Assembly (NCBI GenBank): GCA_009731375.1
Contig: BJOX01000152.1
Span: 57,227 to 97,845 of the forward strand
Length of the DNA: 40,619 nucleotides
Direction: 5' to 3'
Source of the DNA: Paulinella micropora
Lineage: Eukaryota; Cercozoa; Imbricatea; Euglyphida
Shown: positions 26,497-37,495 of the stretch, piece by piece
How the letters are laid out: each line of letters starts with the position of its first letter
How positions within the stretch are numbered: the stretch's first letter is position 1
Notes under the pieces: generated by a model
Told to the model about the DNA's origin: nothing
The model's input: only the letters and a program-made list of their open reading frames with translations
Databases searched by the model: none
Position numbers and translations under genes: made by a program

Positions 26497-27192
26497 ATGG
26501 CGCTTCCCCACCGGGAAGTCACAGTCTTCGCTGTAAAAGATCCTCCATACTTCGATCCCGCCATGGCGGAACTCGCTGCAACATGCCCGGACCCGCGCAT
26601 GCGTTACTGTACGGCAACTACGGTTAGTGGAACACCCACCACCCCGTGGATTCTCATTTCTGAGAGACTTTGCCGCGACTTTTTAGACAAACAGGCCGCC
26701 AAACTTACCGCGCCGCCTGCGCCCAAATACGCACCTGAAGTCGTCAACTCCGGCCTCACTGCAGAACAACAACGACTTCTATGGGCCCTCCTCGGAGAAT
26801 TCGACGATGTCTTCCAAGATAAAGCAGGTGTCTTCAATCACACTGTCGTGTCGCTCATCCTCAAACCGGGAGCTAAACCAATTGCGGTGCAATGCCCAAA
26901 TTGGATTCCAGCGGTATACCAATACCTCAAAGGTTGGGCGATTGACGTCCTTACAGCCGGCCTCTGGTCCATGGCCTCCGCAAATTGTGCCTGGGCTAGT
27001 CGAGCCTGCCTCGTAGGAAAGTTTGAAGACTTTGCAAAGGAGGTCATTCGCGACATACGCACCGTCTACGACTACCGCGGTGCCAACGACAACCTCTACC
27101 TGCCTGTGCCAGGTTTACCCAACCCAGATCAATACCTCGAACGCTTCGCGGGCTGGCACTATCTCAGCTCTATCGACATGGTCGACGGCTGA
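26497..27192 (+). pseudogene. Ty3/gypsy reverse transcriptase, N-terminal part
   Basis: Includes the linker before RT (LTAEQQRLLWALLGEFDDVFQ), a typical Ty3-type lead-in (L...L..F.DVF), and ends at motif A (HYLSSIDMVDG, where the catalytic Asp lies) with a TGA at 27190. The usual Pro-Tyr and Arg motifs between are degenerate. The palm then continues in another phase, so the gene is broken here. Confidence 0.7.
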
Positions 27193-27195
27193 GAC

Positions 27196-27632
27196 TCAAT
27201 CCAGATGACGGTAGCCGCGATATTCTCGCTGTTTGGACGCCCTTAGGACTCCTAGTTCCTAATTTTATGCCTCAAGGTGTTCACCGCGCCCCGGGAGACT
27301 TTCAACGCGCTATGGATAAGTCCTTCGACCATCTGGACTTTTGGAATAAATCCGCTTCAGCCTACCTCGATGACGTCACAGACGGCTCCAACGACTTCGA
27401 TACCCATCTTCGCGAGCTCCGATGCATCTTTCAAGCCATGCGAGACTCCGGCCTCCACGGTTCGGCCCGGAAACTACGCTTAGGCTATCGCGAGCTAAAC
27501 ATTCTGGGCAAACGCTGCAGCAAGAAAGGTATCGCAGCAAATTCTTCCAAGGTCGACGCTATTCCCATCCAACGTTTCCGAAGTCCGATCAGTCTTAGGT
27601 ATGACCAACTTCATCCAAGCCCATATCCCTGA
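27196..27632 (+). pseudogene. Ty3/gypsy reverse transcriptase, palm with YLDD motif
   Basis: NFMPQGVHRAPGDFQRAMD corresponds to the conserved F-x-P-x-G-L-x-N-A-P-x-x-F-Q-x-x-M region, and AYLDDV is the catalytic Y-x-D-D box; GSNDFDTHLRELRCIFQAM and the LGYRELNILG thumb region follow. It is in a different phase from the N-terminal part and breaks again after 27,560. Connection-type sequence (the DYSRLVAPLTNLLK region, 27,600-27,700) follows with a stop near 27,700. Confidence 0.75.
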
Positions 27633-27726
27633 CTATTCCCGATTAGTGGCACCTCTGACCAATCTTCTCAAATCCACTCACGCTCGGCCCTCCGCCCCTT
27701 AGCTGACCCGAGATGAGCGGAAATAC

Positions 27727-29004
27727 ATGAAGAAGCTCCGCCGTGTCCTCACTACGCTCCCCATTCTGGTAAAATATGAGCCGTCGCAACGACTCTACCT
27801 CCGGACGGACGCAAGCCAGATCGGCATTGGTGGCGCACTTAATAATGGCCCAGAGCGCAACGCTCCGGTCATCCAGTACTTCTCCCAGAAGCTCACAGAC
27901 ACGGAAACACGATGGGCGACCTACGTTCGTGAAGCCTACGGCGTCATCTACGGTATTCAACAGTGCCGCTACTATATCGATGCCAGCGATCACGAACTCA
28001 CCATCGTCACAGATCACCGACCCCTTTTGTGGCTATGGCACGCTCGCAGCCCCATGGTCGTCAACTGGGTTTTGGAACACCTTCAGACGATTCGATTCAA
28101 AGTCGAATACCTACCAGGTAAGCAAAACCAACTCCCCGACGGTCTCACACGTGTCCCTTCCATCGCCCCCGGCCAGCCCACCCTGATTGGCGAAGCCGAG
28201 GCGACTCTCCAGCTTTTATCCACCATTCCGGCACCCCGAGCAGGCACTACCCTTTGGTTAGCAGTTGAAGGCACACACGCGGCGCTGGATACCCGTCTCA
28301 AGTCCCTATCTTGCCGGATCCTCCGCGGCGGCCCCACTCTACGTAGCATTCAAGCCCCATGGGACCTGGATATTGTCATTCCCTCTGCTGAACGCTCCCC
28401 GATGGTTGCCCGCGATATGTTTGCTCTCCGCAAGCCCTTCGCACTGCTCATGCCTCAAGACTTGGTTCATTGCGTCCCCGATGAAACTTTTCCACAGACG
28501 ATCGTCGAGCAATGCCGCAAGATCTTGTTCCTTGACGACAACCTCGTCTGGCTCGTACATGGACTGGGAATGGAGCAACACTACATCTATCCTCTCGTTG
28601 CTACATCGCATGCACAGCGCGTTACACGCCAGCAAATCATCAACGCACAACGACAGGACAGCTTCACGGCCCCTCTCTGGACCGAAGACGTCATCTCTGT
28701 CTCCGCCGGCTCAGCCGAACTGATCCTCCGACAAGGTATCGCAGTCACCGATCAATCTTCAGTCAAGGTTTATGTCCCAGAAGAGCTACGCCGTCCCCTC
28801 ATCAATTATGCACACCTCATGCAGAACCACGCCAAAGCGCCGACACTCGTCCCCTTTATCAAGCAGCGCTACATTTGGTTCCGCACAGACGGTACGGATA
28901 TCATGCATCATGACGTCCTCGCCGCCCTCCGTGACTGCCACTTTTGCCAACTAGTCCACGCCCACCTGACCTTTAACCACGGCCGATATTCATCGCTCAC
29001 ATGA
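27727..29004 (+). pseudogene. Ty3/gypsy RNase H and zinc-binding N-terminus of integrase
   Basis: 425-residue frame. RNase H: LYLRTDASQIGIGGAL (first catalytic Asp), QYFSQKLTDTETRWATYVRE (catalytic Glu region), LTIVTDHRPLLWL (catalytic Asp) and VEYLPGKQNQLPDGLTR (terminal N-x-x-x-D). After a spacer, the integrase HHCC zinc domain appears: NYAHLMQNHAK and LRDCHFCQLVHA. The frame stops at 29004 just before the catalytic core, which resumes in another phase. Longest intact piece of the element. Confidence 0.82.
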
Positions 29005-29261
29005 ACGCATCAAGGACAGGGCATGGGCCTCGACCACGTTCACATCGGCATCACTGGCGTCACCTTTCAGACATACTGACCATCGTCGATCTTTTCTCGG
29101 GATTTCTCCAATTTATCCCATGCGTCTCCAAATCCGCGGAAAAAAAAGGGGAACTCATCCTCAATCGATGGGCCTACATCTTTGGTTTTCCGGAGTCCAT
29201 CTTCTCCGACTATCATAGTTCTTTCGTTGGCACGTTGGCCAAACAATTTTGCAGCCTGTAG
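29001..29261 (+). pseudogene. Integrase catalytic core fragment
   Basis: DILTIVDLFSGFLQFIP and FGFPESIFSDYHSSFVG match the core of retroviral-type integrase; SD in the second motif holds the second catalytic Asp. The first Asp (in LDHVHIGITG, about 29,032-29,061) lies in another phase. The third catalytic residue (Glu) cannot be placed because the frame breaks at 29261. Confidence 0.7.
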
Positions 29262-29596
29262 AAACGTATGTGTTCTGAGCGAAGGAGAGAAAAGGGATGA
29301 TGCTGGGCCAGTTGGTCTTTTCTGCCTTAGGGAGAGACTGGATAGCCGTGCGGATCGCATTGTGGCTGCATTCAACGTAGCCGAGTTGATGATGCGAGTA
29401 GGGCGCGGTGGTGAGCCATTCGAGGCCGGCTACGAACCGGCACTACTGCCTTTGAAGGAATGCTCGCCCGCAAGCCCCGCTGCACGTTGGACTTTTTCGA
29501 CTCGCCGGAGATTGTGAATGCCCGCGCTACCGCTTCCAGCGCCGCCCTGACGCATCACCGACACTGTCAATACAGTCGGCCGAACAGATCGCACTG

Positions 29597-30034
29597 TTGA
29601 ACAGCGCCCGCACCGCTGTCACAACTTATGTCAGCGCGTACACCACCGTTACCCGCGCCCGGTCCGTCGCTCAAAAGAACAAAGGCCGCCGCAAGGCTGT
29701 CAAGGAATGGAAAGTCAACGACACAGTCTCCGTCTACCGCCCCAAGCCTTCCAAGCAAGGCGTTCCAGCCTCCTCCGTTCTTCAGTTCGACGGCCCCTAC
29801 ATCATCGTTGAGCAGGTCAGCTCCAACTGCTTCAAGCTGAGTCATCTCAAGACCAACAAGGTATTGAAACGCATCGACCGCTCACACCTCGCTCCGTATA
29901 CTGCACCCACTGACTGCCTCGCTCCGCTCAACACAGTCGCAGTAGACGATCACGACGACGACTCAGTCAACTACACCATCGGCGAAGTCGTAGCATTCAT
30001 CAACCGCGATCAGGTTAAACTTGGCATCGTTTAG
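29597..30034 (+). pseudogene. Integrase C-terminal domain with GPY/F motif
   Basis: VNDTVSVYRPKPS followed by LQFDGPYIIVEQVSSNCFKL is the GPY/F module that closes many Ty3/gypsy integrases, and VLKRIDRSHLAPY completes it. It stops at a TAG (30032-30034) after VKLGIV. Confidence 0.7.
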
Positions 30035-30315
30035 ACAAGAACCCTCTCTTCCGTCCCATCTATGAAGACACAAAGGACCAAACAACTATCCAACGCTGGG
30101 GTAATCCCTTGGCCCACTGGAAGCCCCTTCTCTTCGACACAACAAACGATCAAGTCGTTCATCGACACATCGGGTGGCGCTCTCACAAGACCAACAAAGA
30201 CAAAGGCCGACTTCCTGCCAGCGTTCTTAAGCGTCTCAAAGGCCCTCTCATCACCGGCGAATCCTTCCCACATCATATCTTCCAGAAAGGTAAACAAGCT
30301 ACATCGAAGGAATAG
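30031..30315 (+). pseudogene. C-terminal tail of the retrotransposon polyprotein
   Basis: In a third phase, NPLFRPIYEDTKDQTTIQRW and HWKPLLFDTTNDQVVHRHIGW continue the integrase tail, ending at TAG 30315. It is typical of long post-GPY/F tails; no chromodomain motif is evident. Confidence 0.5.
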
Positions 30316-30849
30316 CCACCTCAACACTCTCAAGTGGGTTTTACCCATCGTGCCGGCTTCACCCGCCACAGCCCAGCGCTTTTCCCACTTGGCCCGCCAT
30401 CGTCCCTAGACAAGCTACGCCACGACCAGAGTATCCCTGTAAGTCCTTGGTCGCCTTTTATGCCAGCAGGTCAACAATCATCCTCATCGAATCTGAACAC
30501 CTCAGTGATTATATTGGCATGGCATAATCGGTGCATTAAATTTGGTTCATCTCGGCTTTGCGATACATGGCCACCTAGCTTCCTACGGCTCGACGTCAGC
30601 TCCCTGGTATCAACGCATCGCTACTGCGCCTCAATTGTCTCACTTCCGCTTCCGCATCCCGATATCCGGCCCCGGCTGATCTCCTTCTACACTGCGCTAC
30701 ACATCGACGCACTTCTTTTTCATCCTCCTCCTGGCTTTAAAGAGACTTATCTGTCTCTTTTCTCCTACTTTTTTTTTCTGAGACAAGTCACTGACCAATC
30801 GTTTGTCACTCACTCTGTACGCAACTCTACTCAACCGTTAGGTCGGGGG

Positions 30850-30912
30850 GAGAGCTATCAGACTGAGCACTTTAACGACCGGCCAGAACCACTACAGTTG
30901 ACATTTTACTGT
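30850..30912 (+). repeat. Diverged direct repeat, copy 1
   Basis: CTATCAGACTGAGCACTTTA here corresponds to CTATCAGACTGAACACCTTA at 31558, followed in both by ACGAC and a GTTGACA word. Could be a fragment of a dispersed repeat or LTR. Confidence 0.5.
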
Positions 30913-31423
30913 TTTTGACCAATCCGTTAGATTCTCCTCTGCACGACGTTTCGACTTCACTAACTAGCTTTCGATTTCGTCCAGAAATGACTTCAAACGA
31001 TTTAATCAAAGTTTTTACAGCAATTGCCATTTTCCCCTTCTCGTCTGCCTTTTTCCCATGATATGCCGAAAACCGCAAAATCTGTAAAATTTGGGGAACA
31101 CAGTCAAGAGAACATAAAAATGATATTTGCCTTGCACTGCATGCATAGCCATTAGGCTCAGAAAGACTTTCCCAAATGAAAGTTCAGGACTTCCACTTGA
31201 ACACCAATCACTTGAACTTGAAGCCACCTTCAAGTACTCTGCACATATAACTTCAAGTGTTGTCTAACAGCTACTCACAAATCTACGTTCAACCAAGATC
31301 GTGCTTTGCAAACCAAGTCTGCAAACCAGTAGAAACCAACGTAAATAAACGAAGTGACCTCTCAGCTATTTACTGGTATTTCACCTACTCTTAGGAGTTA
31401 GGGCTGTTTGCAGCCATAGAGTC

Positions 31424-31527
31424 NNNNNNNNNNNNNNNNNNNNNNNNNNNNNNNNNNNNNNNNNNNNNNNNNNNNNNNNNNNNNNNNNNNNNNNNNNNNN
31501 NNNNNNNNNNNNNNNNNNNNNNNNNNN
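31424..31527. other. Assembly gap (104 N)
   Basis: Run of N, followed immediately by 29 G (31528-31556). Confidence 0.98.
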
Positions 31528-31556
31528 GGGGGGGGGGGGGGGGGGGGGGGGGGGGG

Positions 31557-31620
31557 ATCTATCAGACTGAACACCTTAACGACTGTCGGTTGAAACGTCA
31601 ATATCGTTGACACTTCATCA
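31557..31620 (+). repeat. Diverged direct repeat, copy 2
   Basis: See 30850-30912. This copy starts exactly at the end of a G run beside the N gap. Confidence 0.5.
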
Positions 31621-31854
31621 TGGCCAGTGCCTTTTAGACCTGCACGTAAAAATCTCCTCTGCAAACGTAAAAATCATTCTCTTTATCTGACGATTGTGTT
31701 TAGTTATATTACGGACTTGCTCTTCCATTGAGCTATCGTTGGGGATAGTAAAACCTAAAAACCACCATGTCTCGCCTTGCCGGTCAAAATCAACTCAAAT
31801 CACACAATTCTGAATGTATAACTGGGGACATTTAAGTTAACGCACAAACTATGT

Positions 31855-32060
31855 AAACTTTTTTCTTTTTTATAAAAAAATTCTATCTTATAAAAAGTTC
31901 TATCTTATAAAAAAGCTAAACTTTTTTTATACGCATAACTTTTTTAATACCTTTAACTTTTTTATATTAATGCTTCAAGTTTCAACTTTTTTTATACGCT
32001 TAACTTTTTTATACACTTAACTTTTTTTGTACTTTAATATATATATATAATTTTTTTTAC
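31855..32060 (+). repeat. AT-rich short tandem repeat
   Basis: Imperfect repeats of a unit like TTAACTTTTTTATACGC, ending in (TA)n. Low-complexity intergenic DNA. Confidence 0.7.
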
Positions 32061-32238
32061 ATATGATGACCGTGATATATATACATATTAATTAAAGTTT
32101 TTACTCCTGTATGTATTAGCAATGATAGAAATCAATAAATACAGATCCGGTATATTAATAAGTCAGTAAACTTGAAAGTTCAAGTTGCAGGAGGCTTCCA
32201 TACATATATATCGACTTGGATTTACATATTATTAAAAA

Positions 32239-32952
32239 TCAAGTCACCGGGGAATACACATCCTGTACTGGCGAGCTACAAACTCTAAGCAAGTTCCACA
32301 CGCAAATCCCTTCAAAATCTCCTCCCGAAACTTGAGGTGCCCGAAAACCTCTGGCACGGTGCGCACGCATATAGCGCTTCACATTCTGAAAAACTAACTC
32401 AGGCGGGGGGCATGAGTCACGAGTCCGGCCAATATGCAGGCACACGTATTATACATATGTCACTCCCAGTGTGACAACAGCAAACAACATATCAAGTTTT
32501 GCAAATCAGCTACCTCTGCTGCCCCGTGCCATTTCGCATTATCCACCACGAGAATATCACCCCGGGCTCCTGCAAATAGCCATTCAACGGTGACCGTCCA
32601 TGCCCCGCATCAACAAGCGACTCAAAATAAGCTATTGCATCAGTATGATAATTTGAACACTCCCTGATAGACAACAATGCCCCCCCTCTCGGATGTGTTA
32701 GGCTAGTCATGTATGTAACGCTAAAGGACGTCCTAGCTGCATGTCACGCGGCCTAGACCTAGTCACTCTCTCCCCCCCCGCAGGGCCCGCGGCCCGGCAA
32801 AACTGCCAACGACTACAATCTGCCAAACAAACATGCATGCGACCTCTGTGCAAGCAAATGGACATACAAATTACCCCATTTTCGAAATGGGACTCATCCA
32901 AGTACTTCAATCGAGACGGATCCTGTTGCCGCACCCAAGACACAAAGTCCAT
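32239..32952 (-). pseudogene. Degenerate DDE transposase (IS630/Tc1-mariner-like, DDE_3 type)
   Basis: On the minus strand, three catalytic blocks appear in order but in different phases: LKYLDESHFENG (first Asp, near 32,895), GDILVVDNAKWHGAAEVADL (second Asp, near 32,545) and ELVFQNVKRYMRAH (third residue Glu, near 32,390). PRGGALLSIRECSNYHTDAI (near 32,680) is the typical stretch between the first two. DNAKWH is characteristic of DDE_3 transposases. Stops and frameshifts separate the blocks, so it is not functional. Terminal inverted repeats were not found. Confidence 0.65.
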
Positions 32953-32992
32953 GGCTAATAAAGTAAATTATGCACAGTGTACTTATCGGGAT

Positions 32993-33200
32993 TAGTGACA
33001 GACGGCAAGATCTTCTATCTTACCGCCCAGCAGCGACAGATGCTGTTGAGCAAGGAGAAAAGTGCCAACTATGGTGGGGGCTTGGTCAACCATGCACCGA
33101 AGGAGTACGCTAACATCACCTTCGTGATGACCAAAAACAATCCGTATCCCGTGGCTCAGGCTTTGACTAATCATGCGGTTGGCACCGTACTGAAAAAATC
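32993..33200 (+). other. Possible host exon
   Basis: Protein-like frame (TDGKIFYLTAQQRQMLLSKE, then HAPKEYANITFVMTKNNPYP) preceded by an acceptor-like TTATCGGGATTAG. No clear donor follows, and no family recognised. Could equally belong to a transposon. Confidence 0.3.
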
Positions 33201-33287
33201 ATCCAGGGCAAATTTTTCCCCGTTTTTTGCCTCCCTGCTTCGACAAGGTCATTGTTTTTCCCATGGTCGGTTCAATGACCTCCCTCT

Positions 33288-33362
33288 TCAATGTATCATT
33301 CCTTTCAGGATGGGAAGATCGAGTGAATAGACCTTCCCAAGAAGCTCAGAATGATACATTGA
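33288..33362. repeat. Perfect 14-bp inverted repeat with nested stem
   Basis: TCAATGTATCATTC (33288-33301) and GAATGATACATTGA (33349-33362) are exact reverse complements; inside them GGGAAG and CTTCCC pair as well. A 75-base stem-loop of miniature-transposon or hairpin-RNA type. Confidence 0.7.
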
Positions 33363-33410
33363 CGTGTACTAGGAACGTTGCATCCGCTGGGTTTGTTGGT
33401 TGACAATTAG

Positions 33411-33908
33411 GGGTCGGATGGTAACTTGGAGGAGGATAACCGGTCGACGGGCAGCAAAGGCAGGAAAGGCGGTAAGCGGGGAGGTGACGATCATCACGAC
33501 AAGGCAACCTGCGTTTGTTACCCTTGCAAGCGATATCGCCGGAAGCATGGAATGCCAAAACCGCCGGCAAAGCGATCTGGAGATAAAAAACAAACTCTAG
33601 GCAAGGCAGCTGCAGACAAAAAAGGCGAGCTGAAAGATATTCCCGGCGCACTGTTATCGCCCGAGAAGCCGCTGCATTCGAAGACGCGCACCGAGGAAGC
33701 AAAGCCCTTTTCGCTCAACGTCGAAGAAGTCCGCAAGGGACACGACCCCGCCAAGTGTGGCGGGGCTCCAAAATGTCAAGAATGCCGTGGCTGCGGTCTT
33801 GGGTGCAAATGCCCGCACTGCGACCCACACAGCAGTGGGTGCGAGTATGTCAACCTGTCTGCCTGTATGTACAACGCTCTGCTCCCTCCCAACAAGTTGG
33901 AAGACTGA
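33411..33908 (+). other. Possible host exon coding a Lys-rich and Cys-rich C-terminus
   Basis: Open from an acceptor-like TTGACAATTAG to TGA 33908. It starts basic (SKGRKGGKRGGDDHHDK), with CVCYPCKRYRRKHGMP, and ends with a dense Cys cluster (CGGAPKCQECRGCGLGCKC, then PHCDPHSSGCEY). No ATG start, so if real it is a terminal exon. Cys spacing suggests metal binding; family unknown. Confidence 0.35.
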
Positions 33909-34130
33909 ATCAGGAGCCGCAGAACAAGCCTGAATCGAGCAGGGATGGGTCGGACAACGAATTCGACATGGCTGTTATGATGAAGATGTTTGCATCGGTC
34001 TCATCATCGTCTGGCAAAGTGTCTCACGGTAATGGTGGCGGTCAAGTACAAGGGAAATCTTTACATGCTTTTGCTGCTCTTTTAGCAAACCAGTCGCAGC
34101 ACAATGCAAATGCTTTCTTGGCTTTTTTTT

Positions 34131-34794
34131 TTACTCCCTCCTCTGTCTCTTCCGAGCTTTCTGTCGTGCCTTCTCCTCATCCAGCTCGAACCCCATACTT
34201 TCTAGAGTCCATATATCTTGCTGGTATTGAGTTGTCAGGAACTTCTTACGCTGTTGTCTCGCTAACTCCTCAAAAGTCTCGAAAAAGTCCCTCTCACTTG
34301 CCACCTCTGCCCTCAGCACTATGAGCCTCTCCTCCCTCTCGTTCCCCCAGGCTTCTAACGCCTCAACCTCCTTCCTCTTCTTCTCATAAATTTCCCATTT
34401 TGTTGTACTTTTTTGTATATATCCTTCGAGATCCTTATTTCTTCATCCCCAAATAGTTCTGAATCCGGGTTCGGAACTTCCATGCCTTTTCCCAATAATT
34501 CGTTTCCTCTTTCTTTTCTTTCCCCTCCTCCAGCCTCCTCTTCCTCACATCCGCCACCTTCCTTTCCCGTAACAAGCATAGTGTCTCGAATCCCTTCCAT
34601 ATCTCCACCTGCTCCTTGTGCCTCTTTGTCCAAACCACTGCCTGCTTCGATCCTGGTTTTCGAGTGGCGAATTCCGCCGCCGTCGCAGCCAAAGTCTTCA
34701 ACCGATCACTGACGTCGTAGACGTTTTTGTCAATCCTGCATTCCCGGGCCCCTGCGTCCCACAACACATTATCGTCTATGTCGTCCTCCGACAT
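34131..34794 (-). pseudogene. Degenerate charged coiled-coil ORFs, block B
   Basis: Overlapping minus-strand frames rich in Glu/Lys/Arg (MSEDDIDDNVLWDAGARE..., FGDEEIRISKDIYKKVQQ, RDFFETFEELARQQRKKF). The EIRISKDIYKKV motif recurs as EIRIGKDIYKHV in block A (35,000-35,555), and ECRIDKNVYDV appears within this block. Related decayed copies of one unknown gene or transposon ORF. Confidence 0.35.
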
Positions 34795-34850
34795 ACCTTT
34801 ATTATTCGCCTCTCTGACTGGCCTTTCACTGGATGCCTCAACCCTCTCCG

Positions 34851-34944
34851 NNNNNNNNNNNNNNNNNNNNNNNNNNNNNNNNNNNNNNNNNNNNNNNNNN
34901 NNNNNNNNNNNNNNNNNNNNNNNNNNNNNNNNNNNNNNNNNNNN
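34851..34944. other. Assembly gap (94 N)
   Basis: Run of N between the two related coiled-coil blocks. Confidence 0.98.
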
Positions 34945-34999
34945 ACCTAAAGTAGGAGGAGTATGTATAGTCTTCCCCCTTATACCCTATTCCCCTTTC

Positions 35000-35555
35000 C
35001 TAGCCTTCTTGTTTGGCTTCTTCTCCGTTATACGTTCCCCCTCTTCCCTTTCCCGTTTTTCCTTCTCGACTGCATTTCCGCTCCCTCATCCGTTGTTCCT
35101 CTGCATACCGTTCCCGTCTCGTGGTAGCCAAGGTCAACATCGCTAGTTTTTCTTTCTTGATGGTTTCCCGGATTTCCTTCTGACATTTTCTGATTCTCCA
35201 CATATCGTTCCCTTCTCATCGTGGCCAGCTTCAGCATCGCTATCTTCGAGGCTTTTCAGACTGCTTGTTCCATCGCCCGTCGTACCCTCTCAATCTCGTG
35301 TGGACAAATATCCTTCTTCGCCACCCACTCTATTAATTGTTCCCGAAACACCTCGTATTCCCTGGCCGCCTCATCCACGTGTTTATATATGTCCTTGCCT
35401 ATTCTTATCTCCCCACGATCCCACATCCCCTTCTCTTCTTCCTCGTTCTCCTCTTTCCACGCCTCACGCCAACGATCCTGTTGCCCCTGTTCCTCCTCTC
35501 CTTTCTCTGCTTTGTCAGATTTCTTTTCCTCCATTGTGCACCTAAAATAGGGCAA
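35000..35555 (-). pseudogene. Degenerate charged coiled-coil ORFs, block A
   Basis: Minus-strand frame of 99 residues (MEEKKSDKAEKGEEEQGQQD, then EIRIGKDIYKHVDEAAREYE) followed, after a stop and a shift, by two similar segments: MLKLATMRRERYVENQ and MLTLATTRRERYAEEQ. Internal duplication and frame breaks indicate a dead gene. No family recognised. Confidence 0.35.
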
Positions 35556-36610
35556 AAGTTCCCGTGATCCTTCTCATGTCTCCCATGAATACTACCTAAT
35601 CCCCGAGTCCTTTCCACCAAACGTGTCTCACGCCTTACACTCCCTTCAAGTTCCCCTTCAAGTTCCTCCCTCTCTATCTGCCCCATCCCCAAGCTCCTTC
35701 TAGTTCTCCTCGTGTTCCTCTACGCATCTTCCCCTAGGCCTGTTTCTGTACTTCCCTTCCATATATGCCGTCAGCAAGTGTGATATCAATAATGGTCAAC
35801 ACCGTCAATTTTTGTTCCATCTCTTGGGAAAAGCCCGCAAAGAGCCCCAAAAATTCTCCCTTTGGAGTTGGCGTGGTTGTGTCACTTTTTGTTCGCTATA
35901 CCCGCCTCTTTTGTCGGCCCCTTTTTACGCCACGATGGCGTCATCCCTCTGGAAGTTCCCCTTATGCCAAGAATTCCGCCTCTTCTTCTAGTTCCCCATG
36001 TAGTTTGTATCCCCCTTTGTTAACCCCTTGAGTAGAAATCCGCCTGCTTGATTCTTCGTTCCGAAAACGTGGTCACCCCTAACCCCCCAAAGCCTACCGA
36101 AATGTCCATCCCCAAACAGTGATTGTTCCTTAACCTTCCCCCTATCAAAATTTCTGCAAGTTTCCCTTCCATTGCCCTCCAAATACTTCCTTTTCCGTCC
36201 AAAACACTTCGTTGTCTGTGTCAGTTTCCGCACTCCTTCGACCCAAGCTCTCATGACACATGAACTTTTAGCCCCCAAAACTCACCAAAAACACCATAAA
36301 ATATCGACCCATAATGAAGCAAACGTAAATTTTGTATTTTTGAATTGTTTCCCATATATTTCTCCATGTTTTATGAGAGGGAGTGTCCCTAACCCAAAGC
36401 CATGTGTCACAGCAACCCACGCCTCTTCATTAAACATGCTGAAAACAACACACTCCCCGGGCCCCCATAGAACTATTTTTCATAGCCACCTGTACATACC
36501 CGCATACCTAGAAACACAAGCCAGACACTCACACCCCATGAAACCCCACCTTTCCCTTCCTTGAGCTGAGCTGTCAAACCCTCAAAATTTCTGTTTCACA
36601 GCAAACTTGC
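35556..36610. other. Non-coding chromosomal DNA
   Basis: Pyrimidine-rich plus strand, many short frames, no motif I recognise. Confidence 0.5.
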
Positions 36611-36617
36611 TTCACTA

Positions 36618-36990
36618 GAAAACAGCCCATGAGTAGCCCAACAGCTCCGAAAACCATTGCCCCTACCTGTATGCATGTTCCTAGATCAAAACCATCTCAA
36701 ACAAAAGCATGCAACCCCAGGAAGCGCATCAGTAAAATTCCCACCCCCACCATTTCTCTCGATATCTCTTCTCTGTCAGAAAATTTCCGAGAAACAGAGG
36801 AAAATTTCCATACACAGTTTATTTTATTAGCGACTCCAGATTGTTACGATAGTAGGATATTTAATAAACAGAAAACTGTTCTAATGATATAAAGACTGAG
36901 AAATACCTAAAGTAGGGACTCAGTAATCTCCAGACCAAGGATACAGACAGACCGGAACGGTAAGTATTGCCATTATATATCGGGTGGGCC
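36618..36990 (+). repeat. Tandem repeat family, copy 1
   Basis: Matches 37039-37415 at a starting offset of 421 bases with scattered differences. Ends in GGTAAGTATTGCCATTATAT. Confidence 0.8.
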
Positions 36991-37038
36991 TGCATACCAA
37001 AACATCTGTCTCATAGCAACCCATCGCGGCCCCACTAG

Positions 37039-37424
37039 AAAACAACCCATCAGTAGCCCAGCAGCTCAAGAAAACCGTTGCCACTACCTGTATGCATGTT
37101 CCTAGACCCAAACCATCTCAAACAAAAGCATATAACCTCAGGAAGCGCATCAGTAAAATTCCCACTCCCACGATTTCTCTCTACATCTCTTTTCTGTTAG
37201 AAAATTTCCCAGAAACAGAGGAAAATTTCCATACACCGTTTATTTTATTAGCATGCGACTCTAGATTGTTACGATATATGACAGATAGTAGGATATTTAA
37301 TAACAGATAACTGTTCTAACGATATGAAGACTGAGGAATACCTAAAGTAGTGACTCCGTAATCTCCAGACCAATGATAACAGACAGACCGGAACGGTAAG
37401 TATTGCCATTATATATCGGGTGGG
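37039..37424 (+). repeat. Tandem repeat family, copy 2 (left arm of an inverted pair)
   Basis: Second copy of the unit at 36618-36990; its last 110 or so bases are the reverse complement of 37529-37640 with about a dozen differences. Confidence 0.8.
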
Positions 37425-37495
37425 CCGGCATAATCCGAGGTTGGTCGGCGGCGGTGTAAGTTCGACTTCTCGCGCGCATAGGGGTGAGCGCGCTC

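Larger units (their letters stand above)
22883..30315 (+). mobile_element. Decayed, 5'-truncated Ty3/gypsy-type LTR retrotransposon
   Basis: Order protease-like, gag-like, RT, RNase H, integrase, tail; at least five frame changes between RT and the tail. No left LTR is visible, because the element starts abruptly at the viral junction. No clear right LTR was found in 30,316-31,400. GC-rich codons throughout contrast with the AT-rich viral block. Confidence 0.75.
30316..32238. other. Non-coding chromosomal DNA
   Basis: No convincing gene. Holds a diverged direct repeat (30853 and 31558), a 104-N gap followed by 29 G, a stretch rich in the word CTTGAA near 31,195-31,260, and AT-rich repeats at 31,855-32,060. 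It may include the remains of the retrotransposon's right LTR. Confidence 0.6.

Noticed and set aside
31680-31760. A tRNA gene on the minus strand (TAGCTCAATGGAAGAGC resembles a D-arm/box A)
   Set aside because: No box B and no acceptor-stem pairing in the following 70 bases; at most a tRNA-like relic.
33000-33200. A complete spliced host gene joining 32,993-33,200 with 33,411-33,908
   Set aside because: No convincing donor site after the first block, so the two are reported separately at low confidence.
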